Assembly (NCBI GenBank): GCA_025267735.1 | Contig: CM046304.1 | Coordinates: forward strand, 25,609,381 to 25,673,380 | Reading direction: 5' to 3' | DNA length: 64,000 nucleotides | Source: Mactra quadrangularis | Taxonomy: Eukaryota > Mollusca > Bivalvia > Venerida > Mactridae | Shown here: one piece after another, positions 1-12,744 of the stretch | Position numbering within the stretch: position 1 is the stretch's first letter | How the letters are laid out: each line of letters begins with the position of its first letter | Notes under the pieces: model-generated | Told to the model about the DNA's origin: nothing | Databases searched by the model: none | Seen by the model: only the letters and a program-made list of their open reading frames with translations | Translations under genes and position numbers: made by a program

Positions 1-805
1 ATACAAATGTTTAATAATGAATCACAGAAAAATGGAATTTATTTAAGAAATGTCAAAATTATTAGCACAATTGTTTGTGTTTGTCTAAACTAATGGGCTA
101 AGACAATACAAAATAATTTAGTTTTTTTTAAAAACAATTAAAACAGCACTATTTGTGACTAAAATTTACAATGGTAGCACAATTATGTTTTTTTAGTAAC
201 AAATTCACAAAACATTTGTACTACAATATTAACATGCCCTAATACAATTTGTAGGATGACAAAATATCAGTGAATGACTTGATAATATTTAATGCTTCAA
301 GTTAGTGTTTCATATTTTTGCTTTAAAAATTAGTTTTTTTTTTACTTATAATTCTCATTTCACTAGTTTTACAATGATTACAGGTGATAGCTTCATCATG
401 TCTTTAAAATTTTATTATGATATTACAGAAATCTAGTTTACATCAGTTTATATTTCACCATCTTCAAAGATTTTAACACTGAAGTCCAAGTTTTTTCTTT
501 TCACTAAATACTCGACATCATAGCACCATAATGTCTAACCCACATCACTATGGCAACATAAAGCAGCAACTTGTTGCCAACTGCGTAGTGACGGAGGTAA
601 GTCTACCTCTTAAACAGATCTGCATCCCGACATACTGGCCATTAAATCCGCACTCTACAGACTCTCATAACCCCGCCCACCTAATGTCACAGCCTTTTTG
701 AGATCAGTGCAAACAATGCCAGTGGAAGTTATGTCGATCAATATGTAGATTGCTTCAACTTTATAATCTTTATTACACAATGTCTAATGTTTGTTTTGTT
801 TGAAG
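1..805. other. 3' flank of the oxidoreductase gene; no gene seen
   Basis: AT-rich DNA downstream of the minus-strand oxidoreductase stop codon (806-808). The only feature seen is a possible polyadenylation signal: AATAAA on the minus strand at 769-774, about 32 bases past the stop. No open frame or recognisable repeat was found in the rest. Confidence 0.5.
769..774 (-). terminator. putative polyadenylation signal of the oxidoreductase gene
   Basis: AATAAA read on the minus strand, about 32 bases downstream of the TAG stop at 806-808. The position suits a short 3'UTR. A hexamer alone is weak evidence in AT-rich DNA. Confidence 0.4.
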
Positions 806-3694
806 CTAACAGTTGTCAGTCAATGAGGTGGTATTAGGATAGTGGAATCTCAAGATAGCTCGGCCTGTCAGTCTACATTCGGCAAGTTCTTCAAATACAT
901 CTTTGGCCTCTTCAAAACTATGTACACTGAATAATGGTGCCTCCACCTGAACATAGAAAGAAGAAATTTTCTATAAGTAAACTGTTATATAAAAGCAAGA
1001 TTCGAGTATATATTCAACAATCTAATCACTTATAAAATGTCTTACTCAAGTAAAGTTTATTAATAAAGTTCTAATTAGAAATTATTTATCAATAATTAAT
1101 TCAGGCAAAAAATATCTACAATATAATGAAGTTCTAAGTTATTAAAGTGGTTCTCTTAAGTCATTCCAAAATGCTAACTATGTATTAGTATTATTTTTAA
1201 TATTTTCTTTCTATTACTTTGGCAGACCAAGTAAACAATTTGGTAACCATAACTACAGTGGTTGCCATGGACAATCCAACCACACCCAATATTTCAAAAT
1301 CTATAATTGAATTCTAATTACCTTTTTATCGGCTACAGCTTGTACAAGTTCATGTAATTGTTCAACTGTTCCTTTAGGTATTCCTACAATACTTTGTTGT
1401 TTAGCAGCTAGTGTATTTAAATTAATTGATACTTCAGCCATTGCATTACCTCCTACCAATATAAGACCTTCCTGAAAACACACAAGTAATAGAAATATAA
1501 GTAAAATTATAATACTAGAAAATTTTAATCTTTTCACAACTATAGAAATATTCACTTCATTTGTTAGCTTATTTTATATTAGTGAAAGGCTTTATAATCA
1601 CAAAGACGAGCTTGACTTAATACCTATGTTCACAAATCCTTATATTTTAAACATCAAGAAAAACTAAACAAATAAGCATAATTTTCCTTAAAAATAGCAT
1701 TTTAACTAACTAATAAAATGAACAAATTAAAGTAATAAATAAATGTATAAGTTAATTATCTAGACTTTAATTTTTACTTATTAATGGACCTATATCACAA
1801 GACATGAATACTTACTCTATTTAAAACTTTCAATGATCTCAACATGGTTCTTGGTGAGCTGATAAAGTCTACAACAACATCGACTCCACCACGGCAAGCA
1901 TCAAGAGTACGTTCAATAATATATTGTTCATGGTCTTCCTCGCACCAATGGATAATATCGTGGCAATCATGTTCTTGGGCTGTGATCAATTTATCAATAC
2001 TGTTATCGGCAACGAAAAGTCTAATATTGCTGTTTTGGCTTCCAATCATATAGTTAGCCAATCTCAAAGTCCATAAACCCAAGCTTCCAGCTCCAACTAC
2101 GAGTACATTAACACATGCTGAAAAATAAAAAGAGACATAATTAAACTAAAGGTCAAACAACTGAAGGTCATTTTATAGACAAAAAGAAATTATTGAAAAA
2201 ATGAGGAAAATTTGTAGCCTCTTCAAATTTAAAGCTTTAATGTTATAAAAATTAACCTACAGTTATAAAATACATGTAAATTGTAATTAGTCCATTGTAT
2301 TTAATTGTAGAATAGATAAAATTCTATAAGATCTACATTTTCTAAATAATAATTTCTAGTAACTAAAAATACTTACGTTTCACTTTTTGTAATTTTTCAA
2401 CATGTGGCATAGCCTTCAATACAGCATTGTATGCTGAGAGAGCACTGCCAGGTAACATTGAGGCAACTTCTAAAGGTACTTCATTTGGAACTTGGATAAG
2501 CATGTCGGCATCATCAACGGCAATGTATTCTTGATATCCATCGTTAACCATGTCTTCTGTTGGGTATACTATCACTTTATCACCAGGCATAATGTTACTG
2601 TTTGGAAGTGTGTTGCAAATATCATGAATAACACCAGCAATTTCAATACCTGAAGAATAAGAATCAAGATCTCATAAAAACAGAGTTCACTTTCACAACA
2701 ATAACAAAAAAAGTAATTTTCACAATCAAAATTTATATAAACAATATTTAATTTATTAATTAATATTGAAAAAAACCCAAATAAATTTGAATTAATAAAA
2801 TCAATTATAAATTAATTAAATAGCAGGAAAAAACAATACAACTACTAGCAAGGTTTTTTCTCAAGGGACCCATACTATCTGCCCAAATTGTTACATCTTG
2901 ATTAATCAATTATAATAAAATGTGAAACACTAAATTTGTCTTCACTTCTGATAAATGAAGAGTAACAAAACATGGTCAGTAGTGGGTACCCCCGAAAGGG
3001 TTCCTACAGCACATCTTATCATCTGAAATTGAGTCAAAAAGTTTTTTGAAGACTTAAAAAAATAGCAGCACAATTAAGCAAACATGTAGCAAGGGTAGGT
3101 AGGAAGACACAGGTAGCATGAAGCTGACATATAAGGGAATATAAAGGGTCTACAGCACTAAGCAGGGTTTATATTTCTGATGATAAGATGTGCACACCTT
3201 CATGTAATGGTACGTGCAGTTTACCTGGAAGAGCTGGCCTGAAGTGGCCTTTTCTGATATGACCTTCGGAATAACAGATTCCAGCATAGCACACCTGAAA
3301 AAAGTAAAATATATAATTAATTTATATTACATTAAATCAATTTTCTATTTAGCTTTATATCAATGAGTTCATGTACTGTTGAGTTACCTGAGCAGTAATA
3401 ATTGCTACCATGCTTCAAGTTTGTGAAACAAATAGTTTTAACTAGATCTATTACTTAACATTTTCTTCCATATTAAAATTACAAATTGAAATTCAAAATT
3501 TATAAGTAAAATTACAAAACTATTTCAATAATATTTACCTTAACTACAACTCCGCCTTTTGGACAATTTGGCATAGCTGACATTGTTGAGCTACTCTCCA
3601 TAGGGAGGGAAGAAATGCCTTCAGAGACATTTCCCAAGACAGCCCGTCTGGCTACTTGCACTTGTTCGTTCTTGTTAACTTCGTTGTCCAACAT
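806..3694 (-). CDS. medium-chain dehydrogenase/reductase (alcohol-dehydrogenase-like), 6 coding exons
   Basis: Coding exons, minus strand: 3694-3539, 3294-3225, 2649-2377, 2117-1816, 1471-1322, 946-806. They total 1092 nt, or 363 aa plus stop, and phase is kept at each GT/AG junction. A splice acceptor just upstream of the ATG (exon begin near 3702) implies a spliced 5'UTR. The protein has a GroES-like N-terminal half (GDKVIVYP) and a Rossmann half with the NAD(P)-binding loop VVGAGSLGLW. Family members transfer hydride between alcohols or carbonyls and NAD(P). Odd points: the GHE zinc-ligand motif of classic ADHs reads GIE here, and the four-cysteine structural-zinc lobe is replaced by a short acidic stretch. 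It may therefore be zinc-free. The substrate cannot be told from sequence. An alternative is a diverged quinone-reductase-like MDR. The fold assignment is firm. Confidence 0.85.
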
Positions 3695-3702
3695 ATTTAT
3701 TT

Positions 3703-6700
3703 CTGAAATAATTAATTAACAAAACATGAAAAAATAATTCCAAAACAAATTCAACTCTAAAACATTAATAATAAAACATTCTAAAAATATCCATGTTCCT
3801 AACCAAGGTCAAACAAAGTCTTAATTCACGGTAAAAATTAAAGACGCAACTGACCAAACGGTAAAGTAGCAATTACAAATAAAGACGCACCGAAGTATTA
3901 TCGTTTAACATGAAGAAAAAGTCATTACCTAACGTCAAGAGCTAAAACGTAAACAAGCAAGTCACAAATGAACTTCAGTAAGGTCAACTTATTCCGCGCA
4001 TGCGTATTAGTCAGACTAACAGCTGATCAACAAAAGCAGTCGAGGTCACAGATAAAATCGATTGACTGAATTTTCCCACAACGCGTGATCAGCCGGTAGC
4101 ATCTTTGTAGAGAGCACGAAAACGCATCGTGATGAAATTTTCTTTGATTAAGAAAGCTTAATTTAACCCTGATAGATACGTTCAATACAATAAACGTAAT
4201 TAAACTGAACAAAAAAGTTTAAACCGGTTTAAAAATATAGCCAGTTTATCTGTGACCGATTTAAGAAAATTGTGTCAACCAAGTATCGTCTGCATTTCAA
4301 TAAACTTCGAACTGGAATTTAGCACCATTTATTCAGTCAAAATCATTCTTTTAAGGTAATAAATGATCAATTCGCATTTATTGGTGAGAATTTCTTTCGG
4401 AAACAAAAAGTTAAGTATGAGCCAAGCTAAAAGTATATCCAATTAAAAATCAATTAACTAAAATATTCTTTTTCACAAATCCCTTATGATAAACATTTTA
4501 AAATATACAAATAACGTTGATGACATTGTAATTATTATATCGACACATCAGTTCGGTGTCAAAAATGTCATACGAGCGAAATATAAGTACAAGAAACTAG
4601 AAAATGAAACAAATGAAATTAACACCGTCCAATTAAAAATTAAGTAAAATCCATTGGTAAAATATCAAAATATTTATTTACCTTTGAAATAATATCCTTA
4701 CACAATACAAATAATAATAATAAAAGTAATATTAACACTGTACGTCCGATCTCGACAAATATTTTGCAGGAATTAAGGAAATCGGGCAGTACAACTGCTT
4801 AAGTATGAAGTATCATCTTGTAACCTCATGAACACTGAATGGTAAACACGGAAATATCGGTCAGGTCATATGTATCACGGCTCATCGAATGGATTTTAAA
4901 TTTCATTTCCGAATACGAACTTTATAATTGTCAACGTTCATTCCGAAATCATATTTCACCAACTATCATACAAGATAAACTTATATTAGTTGATTTGATT
5001 AAATAGTAAGTTTTAAGTACATTTTGAGCGTAACATGGTTTATTTGAACGATGAGAAAGTTTATATTCGGATATGATCTACATACAATCCTTTCGAGTTC
5101 TGTCCGAATTACTCGAGTATTTTGAAGCCACGCTCTTGCCTTGCGTTATGAATAATGTCGGTTGCGTTATAATGCGTTGAAAATGTGTAATGCTTGGTGA
5201 TAAATAATGTTTAATTGTTAACGTGAGTAAACAAACGTATGATAATATAAACTGGGAACCACCCAATGAATAGAACTTTAATTTTACTGTGTAATTTTGG
5301 GCTCGGAAGAATTTTGACGTGTTGACTTTAACATGCTTTTCACGCTCTCGCGCGCCTACACAGCGCGTGCTCGAGTTCTGACCGTGCGTGAAGATCATGG
5401 CTATATCGGAATTTGATTAGCTAATTGTGAAATTCGTGAATTCGATGATAAGACATGCGCAAGATTGATTGAACGAATTTTCTAATGATTTTTTTTTTAA
5501 TTTTCTACGATGATTATAGATCTGTAGTTTCACTTCGAATTTCGTTTGACAACAATATACATGTAGATCTATAGCCTGGATCGTACGAAGTTCAAACTAT
5601 AAATCATTGAAATTGTGGCATTACTGATGTGTGAGTTTTTAGAATTTAAGGATTTTCGGGATCTAAAATGGGTCATATTCCTATCATAAACTTGGTTGAA
5701 ATTATGTAAATCAGAATTTCCAGGTTTTTGAAATATTGATCTATTACAGATAGAGTTTTATAACAATTCTACTGATAGATATTTATACTGTGTTATTCAG
5801 TGGTGTTTAGTTTGTCGTATTAGGCCATTTTCGTGACAGTCATCTTCAGAAAGTTTTGCATTCCCAGTCTTGGTCTTCAAATATTCAACAACAGTCCGAT
5901 TTTTACTAGAATTCTAGTCCGAAACATCTTCTCTACATATACATGTATTACCGAAGTAACCACAAAGCATTTTTGTCTCAAAGATGACCTTAGGATGACC
6001 TTAGCTGTAGTTCCTAGTGTCTTCCGATCAAAAATGTTCGATACTAGACATGAAGATTATTGGTTTTCCGATTTCTCAGTTTCCATTCACTGAGCACGCA
6101 TACCGAAAACTGGGAAATTTTAGCTAAATATACTGACAATTTCGTCTGCCACGCGATGAGCATGCTCTTGTACCGTGTGGTAAGATGGATACATGTAACT
6201 GTACTTGGCGTATCCGCTAAGAAATGTTGTTAACACTTGTCAAATTAACAAGATTTTTGGCTAGCTTTTTGATTACAATCGGAAGATGGTGACTGATCTA
6301 TATATATACATATGTAAAGGTTACATTATCATGCCCTGTCTGTCTGCCTCGGAAATGTACCAAATTTGTACATTTTTTGTTCAAAGATTTCAATCTTAGC
6401 TATGACCAAAATACTACAAAAAGTCCAGGAATTCAATCTCTAAGTTGATTAAATACAAATCTCATTCATTACTTTTAATAGTACATGTTCTACATAATGT
6501 CATTGGGCTTTGTTATATTAACTGATTAGCTATCTTTACGTGAAAATAGGTTGTTACACAATAAAACATAATCTGGAAACAAAAATACTTCGATAGGTCT
6601 AAGAATGAAGCAAACTTGGAGACATTGTTTCTATCCGAGTCTCGAAAGAACCGAGAAAGTAATACAAAATAATATGGGATCCATATATGGACTCAATTCA

Positions 6701-8332
6701 TTTGATTACGCTTATTGTTATTTAAGAGAAATATATACTTAGTAGAAGCTAGATCTGCCATGAGAATAGCTGGTTGGAAATTAGATCTATGAGGTTTTCG
6801 GTGAAGATAATGCATATTAGGTCTGATTAGACATGATGTAAATACCCAACTAATTATAAAGTCTTTTTCTATCTACAGAGACAACACAGCCAAAGCCCCT
6901 TCTTTCCTGTGAACAAATACGTTGTTCAAACGATGCTATCCTTACATGCTTATGTAAGCACGATTTTTTTACAATTTATGCCATGTAAGGTAAGGATACA
7001 TTACGGTAAGTAAAGATAGACAGAAGGATGAGACAAGCAACTTTTGTTTCCATATTTAGACACAAGTTGACCGATTCCCCTTTACTAATGTCTGATGTAA
7101 CCAAATGCGTCAAGCAAGTGTAGAAGCATGTTTAACTAAAGCGAGAACGATGTCCAAAACATTGTACATGCACGATATATATGAAACATTCGTGATATAA
7201 GGATAATATACAATTAGCACTCTCCCACCACGCCTTTTGTGAATATAATGGCATTTACAAGATTTGCGCTTCTTCATAGCCAACCTTGCAGTGTAGAGTT
7301 GTCGTTCGTTTCAATAGAACATGTAAGATTGAAATATGCTTGTAGGAGTTACCTCCCATGATGAAAAGGTTATTGTTTAAAATTAATCATGAACTTGCAT
7401 GAACTCGTTCAAGTATCAGTTAAATGTTTTTAATGAACTATACACTTTCTAATGTAAACACTACTTTCAAAAAGTGTTCTTGATATTTTTTGTATTTTAT
7501 ATTGTTATCAAGAATCAATTTCTTTACCAATCCAATTTTTCACTGTTATAAGGGATGAGACAATGTTTTGCGGTTACCAAGTAACAATACGTTAAATATT
7601 AACGGAAGTTTATTGAGGCATGATTATGCATGGTAACCGAATGTCCAACAGCATGTATAAGCGTGATCGACGAGCCTTTTAACTTATGTGTGATTTTCCT
7701 TATATATTTTACCCAGCCCGGAATTTAAAATATCTTTATTTCACGTCTACGCTATGACGTACATGTACGTGTATTTCAAAACTGTATATAGAAACACTGT
7801 GCATTGTTTTTATGTTTAAATTGTCTTACGAATGAACGAATACCCAAAATTTCTACATGTACGTTTATAAAATGAGCCACTGAATCTAAAATACAAATAT
7901 AGTATACAAAATAAATAGACGTCAATTACATTTCAGAAAACTCGCATGATTTTCATATACACAACGACTGGTGTGCAGACCTTCACCTTGGTGAATATAC
8001 TGTAACATTAAGTTCATTGTCAGTTCATCAGCGTGATTGTTAATTGTTTTAAAAGATTTAACAGCCACGTGGATTTGTCTGATTTTAATCTATATGTTTG
8101 AATACATCCGTCTGTTACATGTAGTTTGTATATATGGTGCCAACACGTCTTTGTACTTATATTCGCGTGGTCACTGTTTAACCAATTTCGTTAAAGAAAC
8201 CCCCAAATTATATGTGTTATATCATCATACATTCTCATACTAAAACTAGTAAATATTTTCAAGAATAATTATTACGCAAAATATAAAATATTTGTACCCT
8301 AGTCCTTCGTATATGACATACTGGAATAAGTA
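3703..8332. other. intergenic DNA, no gene seen
   Basis: About 4.6 kb upstream of the oxidoreductase gene. The first few hundred bases should hold its promoter and 5'UTR exon; a possible leader-exon donor on the minus strand lies near 3927 (AG|GTAATG). No coding exon with conserved residues was recognised. The short open frames on both strands look random. Confidence 0.5.
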
Positions 8333-8682
8333 CAGCGTTTATTTTCACTTTTAAGGGAAACATGGCAGTGCCCTTTTTGAGGAGAAAATAGCGACGGAAG
8401 TTAAATTAGAGAAATTCCCCTTACAAAGTCGATACTTCAAATCAAGTTCACTTACAGAGTAAATTTTCAAAGGAATGTTAATATTTTCTTTTTTTAAGAT
8501 TTTAGGCCTAACTATGGAAGCAATATATTCCCTCTAGACTTTCACGATGATACTTTCGAAATTGGCAAAAATGAAAAAATGTAGAACAAAACTTTAAGGA
8601 CAGGTAATTTACTTCAAGGAGGAGGAAAAAATAAAAACCCATACATGGAAATTTCGGTCCCAAAATGACCTATAAAACACTG
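8333..8682 (+). repeat. MITE-like repeat, family B, copy 1
   Basis: A 350-bp segment that matches 44742-45093 along its length. Shared landmarks are a left part with GGCAGTGCCCTTTTTGAGG and GAAAATAGCGACG, and a right part with GGTCCCAAAATGACCT and CACTG at the edge. The copy at 44.7 kb has CAGTG...CACTG ends and is the better preserved. No coding capacity. It is probably a non-autonomous DNA transposon. Confidence 0.6.
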
Positions 8683-8957
8683 AATGTACATGCAAATGTA
8701 TATCTTAAATAGTCTGTTCTGGTCGATCTTTTTTCATCTATTTATTTCACTTACGCACATTTATTTCATCAGGTTTATAACTGTACCCTTGGACTAAATC
8801 ATTCTCAGAAGTCAGTTTGTCTCATGATAAACTTACAATGTATTTGACTATTCTTTGAATCCAGTCCTAGCTGGTCCCAAGACTGGTTGAGAAATGGAGC
8901 TGGTGATAATAGTCTTTGGGACGGATCGTCCGTATACCGTGATCATCACTGCTGAAG

Positions 8958-9035
8958 CATTCTCGTACACAGGGGCTATCAAGATTCTCGATCTAAGTAG
9001 ATCTAAAATCTTCATAGTCTCTGGGTACGAGAATG
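8958..9035. repeat. foldback palindrome, copy 1
   Basis: An imperfect 78-bp inverted repeat running from CATTCTCGTAC to GTACGAGAATG, with a centre near ATCTAAGTAGAT. The arms contain CTATCAAGATTCTCGAT and its near complement. The same palindrome recurs at 34652-34730, so this is a dispersed foldback repeat and not a chance hairpin. Confidence 0.6.
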
Positions 9036-12000
9036 AGCTGAAGAAGTCAGCAGATAAAGAACGTTGAAAAATGTCACTCCTAGGCAATTATCTTGTAGTG
9101 AAGTAAACCGCTAAACAACACCATCATTATCGACCATACCTTGTTTGATATTACACTGTAACAAACATTTCATTCATTCGATCATGCCTTTGACCATCCT
9201 TCCAGGTACATGGTCATCTACTCGGAGTCTCCTAAGTAATATAAAACGTCGAAGGCATATTCTTCGATGTGGTTGTTTCATGCCATATATGGAGAGGCTA
9301 GGATTGGCTGTCAGAGTCTTCATCTATCTAAGGGCCAAGTCGATAATATACTAGATGTTTCTGTTGATTTCGACTAACTTTATATGTAACTCCTACTCGG
9401 TGAGTTATTTTTGCCATGAGTTCGGTTCAAGTCCATGTATAAATTATCATAGTTCGATAGAAATCGGTGGTATGGAACAACTGTAGGTAAATTGTTTTGT
9501 TCAGCTGTATCCGTGTGCGGTTCGCTGGTACCGGGACTTAACGATCCCAAAGCGCGTCATACCACAGGACTACTGCTCTTTAAAATCTTAAGTATAACAA
9601 ACACTAGTTGATATTATATTCCCGTGAAGACCAATGATAGTACGAAAGAGCAACCCTTATTTCTATTGTGGTTCTTATAATTCATTATACCTGATGTTAA
9701 TCGTATATAAGATTATTTCGTGAGATTGACTTGTGGTTAAGAAAATCATTTTGCATCCAGATCGAACGATTTCTTTAGTTAGTTTGTTCTAAAGTATTAC
9801 AGCTCGATTACGAAACGAGAAAGTTCTTACATTTACAACTTAGATTAATCACTTTCGAGTCTGTTTCCTGATCACCCAGTACTGAGTTTGGCAGGGTAAA
9901 GGTAAAGGCATCTAACGACTTTGCCCAAGTTTTGTGTATAAGGTTAACAACCGATGCACAAAGTCAAGTTAGAGGCTGGGTGAGAATCTGTTAAAATCAT
10001 ATGTTCTGAAACATGCTTGCCGTACATGATAGAAACTTACTTACAATGTACATGTAGATGCTGGGAGGAGAGTGTACTTACATCAATCTTCTATTGATTT
10101 CTTTGATGTATCAAGTACTCAAGCACGTTCTACTGTACGTTATAACGCATGGTCACCGCATGAGAACATATACTGTCGGTAATAATGTTGAGTGATGCAT
10201 CATACAACCTTAATATAACCTTTCTAGACGCTAGATAGACGCGCTATTTGGGGATATTTTGCATATTTAATGAACCATTGCCAATGAATATAGTAAAACC
10301 TATGTCAAACAGACTTGCAATGGGAGTTAGCGTACAAAAATAACTGGTTAAGACTTAGTCTGCTTAAATAGATAGATAGATAGATAGAGATTTATTTCGG
10401 CATAGTATACATACAATGGTACAAGACATTTCAACATAAAATCTAAAAATTTCATAACATAAAATTCTTGTCCATGATATGCACACCAACGCCAAGGATA
10501 ACACAAGAAAGAGAAACTCTTATTTCCATTGTGGTCCTTGGGTTGGAGGCAAGACATAGAGAGGCAAATGATCAAAAAGTATGATGAAAAAATTAATATA
10601 AAGGTACTAGTTCACAGATTTGGTTAATTTTTTCTATATTTTCAAAATACCTTTCAGTGTCTGTAATTGTGACAAAAAATTAATTCTTAATATCTTATGA
10701 CAAACTGACCTATTGATTGCAAAAAATATACAATAAAAGTAAAAGAAAATGCACAAAATTGTCTATACCGTGATATACGGGGTAGAAATTTACTACATGA
10801 AACATCATCATTTGTAGTTGTATGTCAATTTGCACTAAAATTGTCATTATCAGAACACTACTTTCCTGCTTCCAAAAATATTTCCGTTGAAATTTGTGAA
10901 TGAGTACCTTTACTATATGAGTAAAACATTATAAAAGGGCTATTTATAATTTGGAAAGCTGTATTGGCTGCTTTAGGCGGGGTTATTGTTAATACATATT
11001 TATAGGTGACTGTTAGCACGGGGTTGACTGTCGTACGTACCGATGAATCAATCGTGCGAGAATTTTTTGTCTGATTTGCTGTATACTATACTGGTGATCG
11101 ATACGTGTTCATGTAATGGTATTTCATAAGCTAAAATTAGTGATCGTAGTAAAATGCAACTATATAGCTACATTTCAACATACGTAAATATATATGTATT
11201 AAGTCATACATATTAATATACAAGTGCTTTGTTCGTAGATACAACGAATCGAAAGTGTGTTCAGTAACAGCTTTAAAGGGCGTGGCAGGCACATCGTGTG
11301 TGGTATTACATGTATGTATGAACATGCGCTGAAATCGTGCAATGCATGTTATACTTGGAATTCTATTGTGAAGTCAAAGGATATAGATTATATGTATAGT
11401 TGTGACGACGAATACAATGTTTGTTTCCTTCAGTGTGTCATCATTTTGGCCTTCAACTGCTCACGAACCACATTTATAAATAATAATTGATTTGGCAACT
11501 GATTTAGGATGCTGTAAAAGGAATGTACGCGAGTTCAGTTAATGTTAAGGTCATATAATGAAGAACATGTACGTGTATTTTATGCAGCGAGTTGATTTTA
11601 CATATTGGATTTGTTATTTAGTTTAATTTGTTGATTAAGAGCGTATTTGTTGGCTAGCAAAATATATAAGGATTTCGATTCACTATTAAATACTTATTAA
11701 ATACATGTATATAAAATTTGAACCATGCGAATCTTTTTTAAATTCAATGGTTTTGCAAAGAAATATTGGGTGTTCGGCAGGGTATAGAATCAATAGACTT
11801 GAATCCTTATAATATTCAGAATAAATAAAAAGGCAAAAAATATACAATTCGTTGATATCACTATTGAACTTGTTTATACTTTATTATCAATCGATATATC
11901 ATGATCTTGTTGCAGAACAGAACATTCAGTACTCTTAATTTGCATGCGTCTAAATAGATGATACAAGAGAAATTCGCGTATGAAAGTTAACATTAAACTA

Positions 12001-12418
12001 CTATACGTTTATTTCAATACAATTAAACATTAGGCCTATTCACAAGGCTTCTGTCAATTAAACTACATAGACAAATATGTAAGGGACATTTCCAATTTTA
12101 TTCACTTTTACACAGGGAAATTCATTCTTAAGAATTCATTCTTAAGTCCCGAAATAGTGTCTAAAAATATTTTATTCAATTGATTTAAAGGCGAAGAAAA
12201 TATTTATTTCAAAGGACTGAAAGTTAAAACAGGCGTCTGTGTTTTAAATAAATAATTAAACACACATTTTTATTACGAATAAAAGTGTCTTCATACAAAA
12301 TATTTTACTAAACGTTTAGCAACAGTTTGTCGGCATGAAAGATTGCCATTACAGATCCCAATGTTTTACATTGTACGTGTATGTATCTATTTATACTTTT
12401 AATCATACTATATAGTGT
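9036..12418. other. intergenic DNA, no gene seen
   Basis: No exon or protein family was recognised on either strand. It contains a short GATA microsatellite at 10371-10388. Short open frames such as those around 11.2-11.5 kb show no conserved motif. Confidence 0.5.
10371..10388. repeat. (GATA)n microsatellite
   Basis: Four and a half perfect GATA units. Short simple repeat in non-coding DNA. Confidence 0.8.
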
Positions 12419-12744
12419 CTGTTTGGTTTGTTTTGTTGGATTTAACGCCGTAGCAACACATTGTATAGGTCATATAACGGCGGTCAGTCAACCTACTCAC
12501 TGTTCATTGAAAGGCTAAATCTCTGGATTTAGCTGTTAACTAACTATATAGCTACTAATAACATACTTTAGCAAGTGACTGACAACTGCCCAACAAAATT
12601 AAGAATCATTGGTAGGAGGGAGAATGACCTTAGAAATAATTTCATGACCAAGCTCTACGAAAGTATGCCCCGCCCGGGAATCAAACCCACGACTCCTCGA
12701 TCAGTAGATTTGCGTGCTACCAACTGAGCTAGCCGGGCGGCTCT
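12419..12744 (-). mobile_element. tRNA-derived SINE, full-length copy with 14-bp target duplication
   Basis: The minus-strand element starts with a tRNA-like head at the high-coordinate end. It shows an A-box-like TAGCTCAGTTGG and a B-box-like GGTTTGATTCC, then a conserved body, then a CAAA-rich tail near 12419. The 14-bp direct repeat ATACTATATAGTGT lies at both ends (12405-12418 and 12745-12758), which shows integration by retrotransposition. Related copies occur at 20.3, 37.0, 40.0 and 53.5 kb. It resembles the tRNA-derived SINEs widespread in bivalves; the exact family name was not checked. Confidence 0.9.

Noticed and set aside
10348..10575. 75-codon minus-strand frame next to the GATA repeat
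   Set aside because: Starts or ends in simple repeat and has no recognisable domain.
12660..12744. Apparent tRNA gene
   Set aside because: It is the tRNA-like head of a SINE: it continues directly into the SINE body, the unit is flanked by a 14-bp duplication, and the same head recurs elsewhere.
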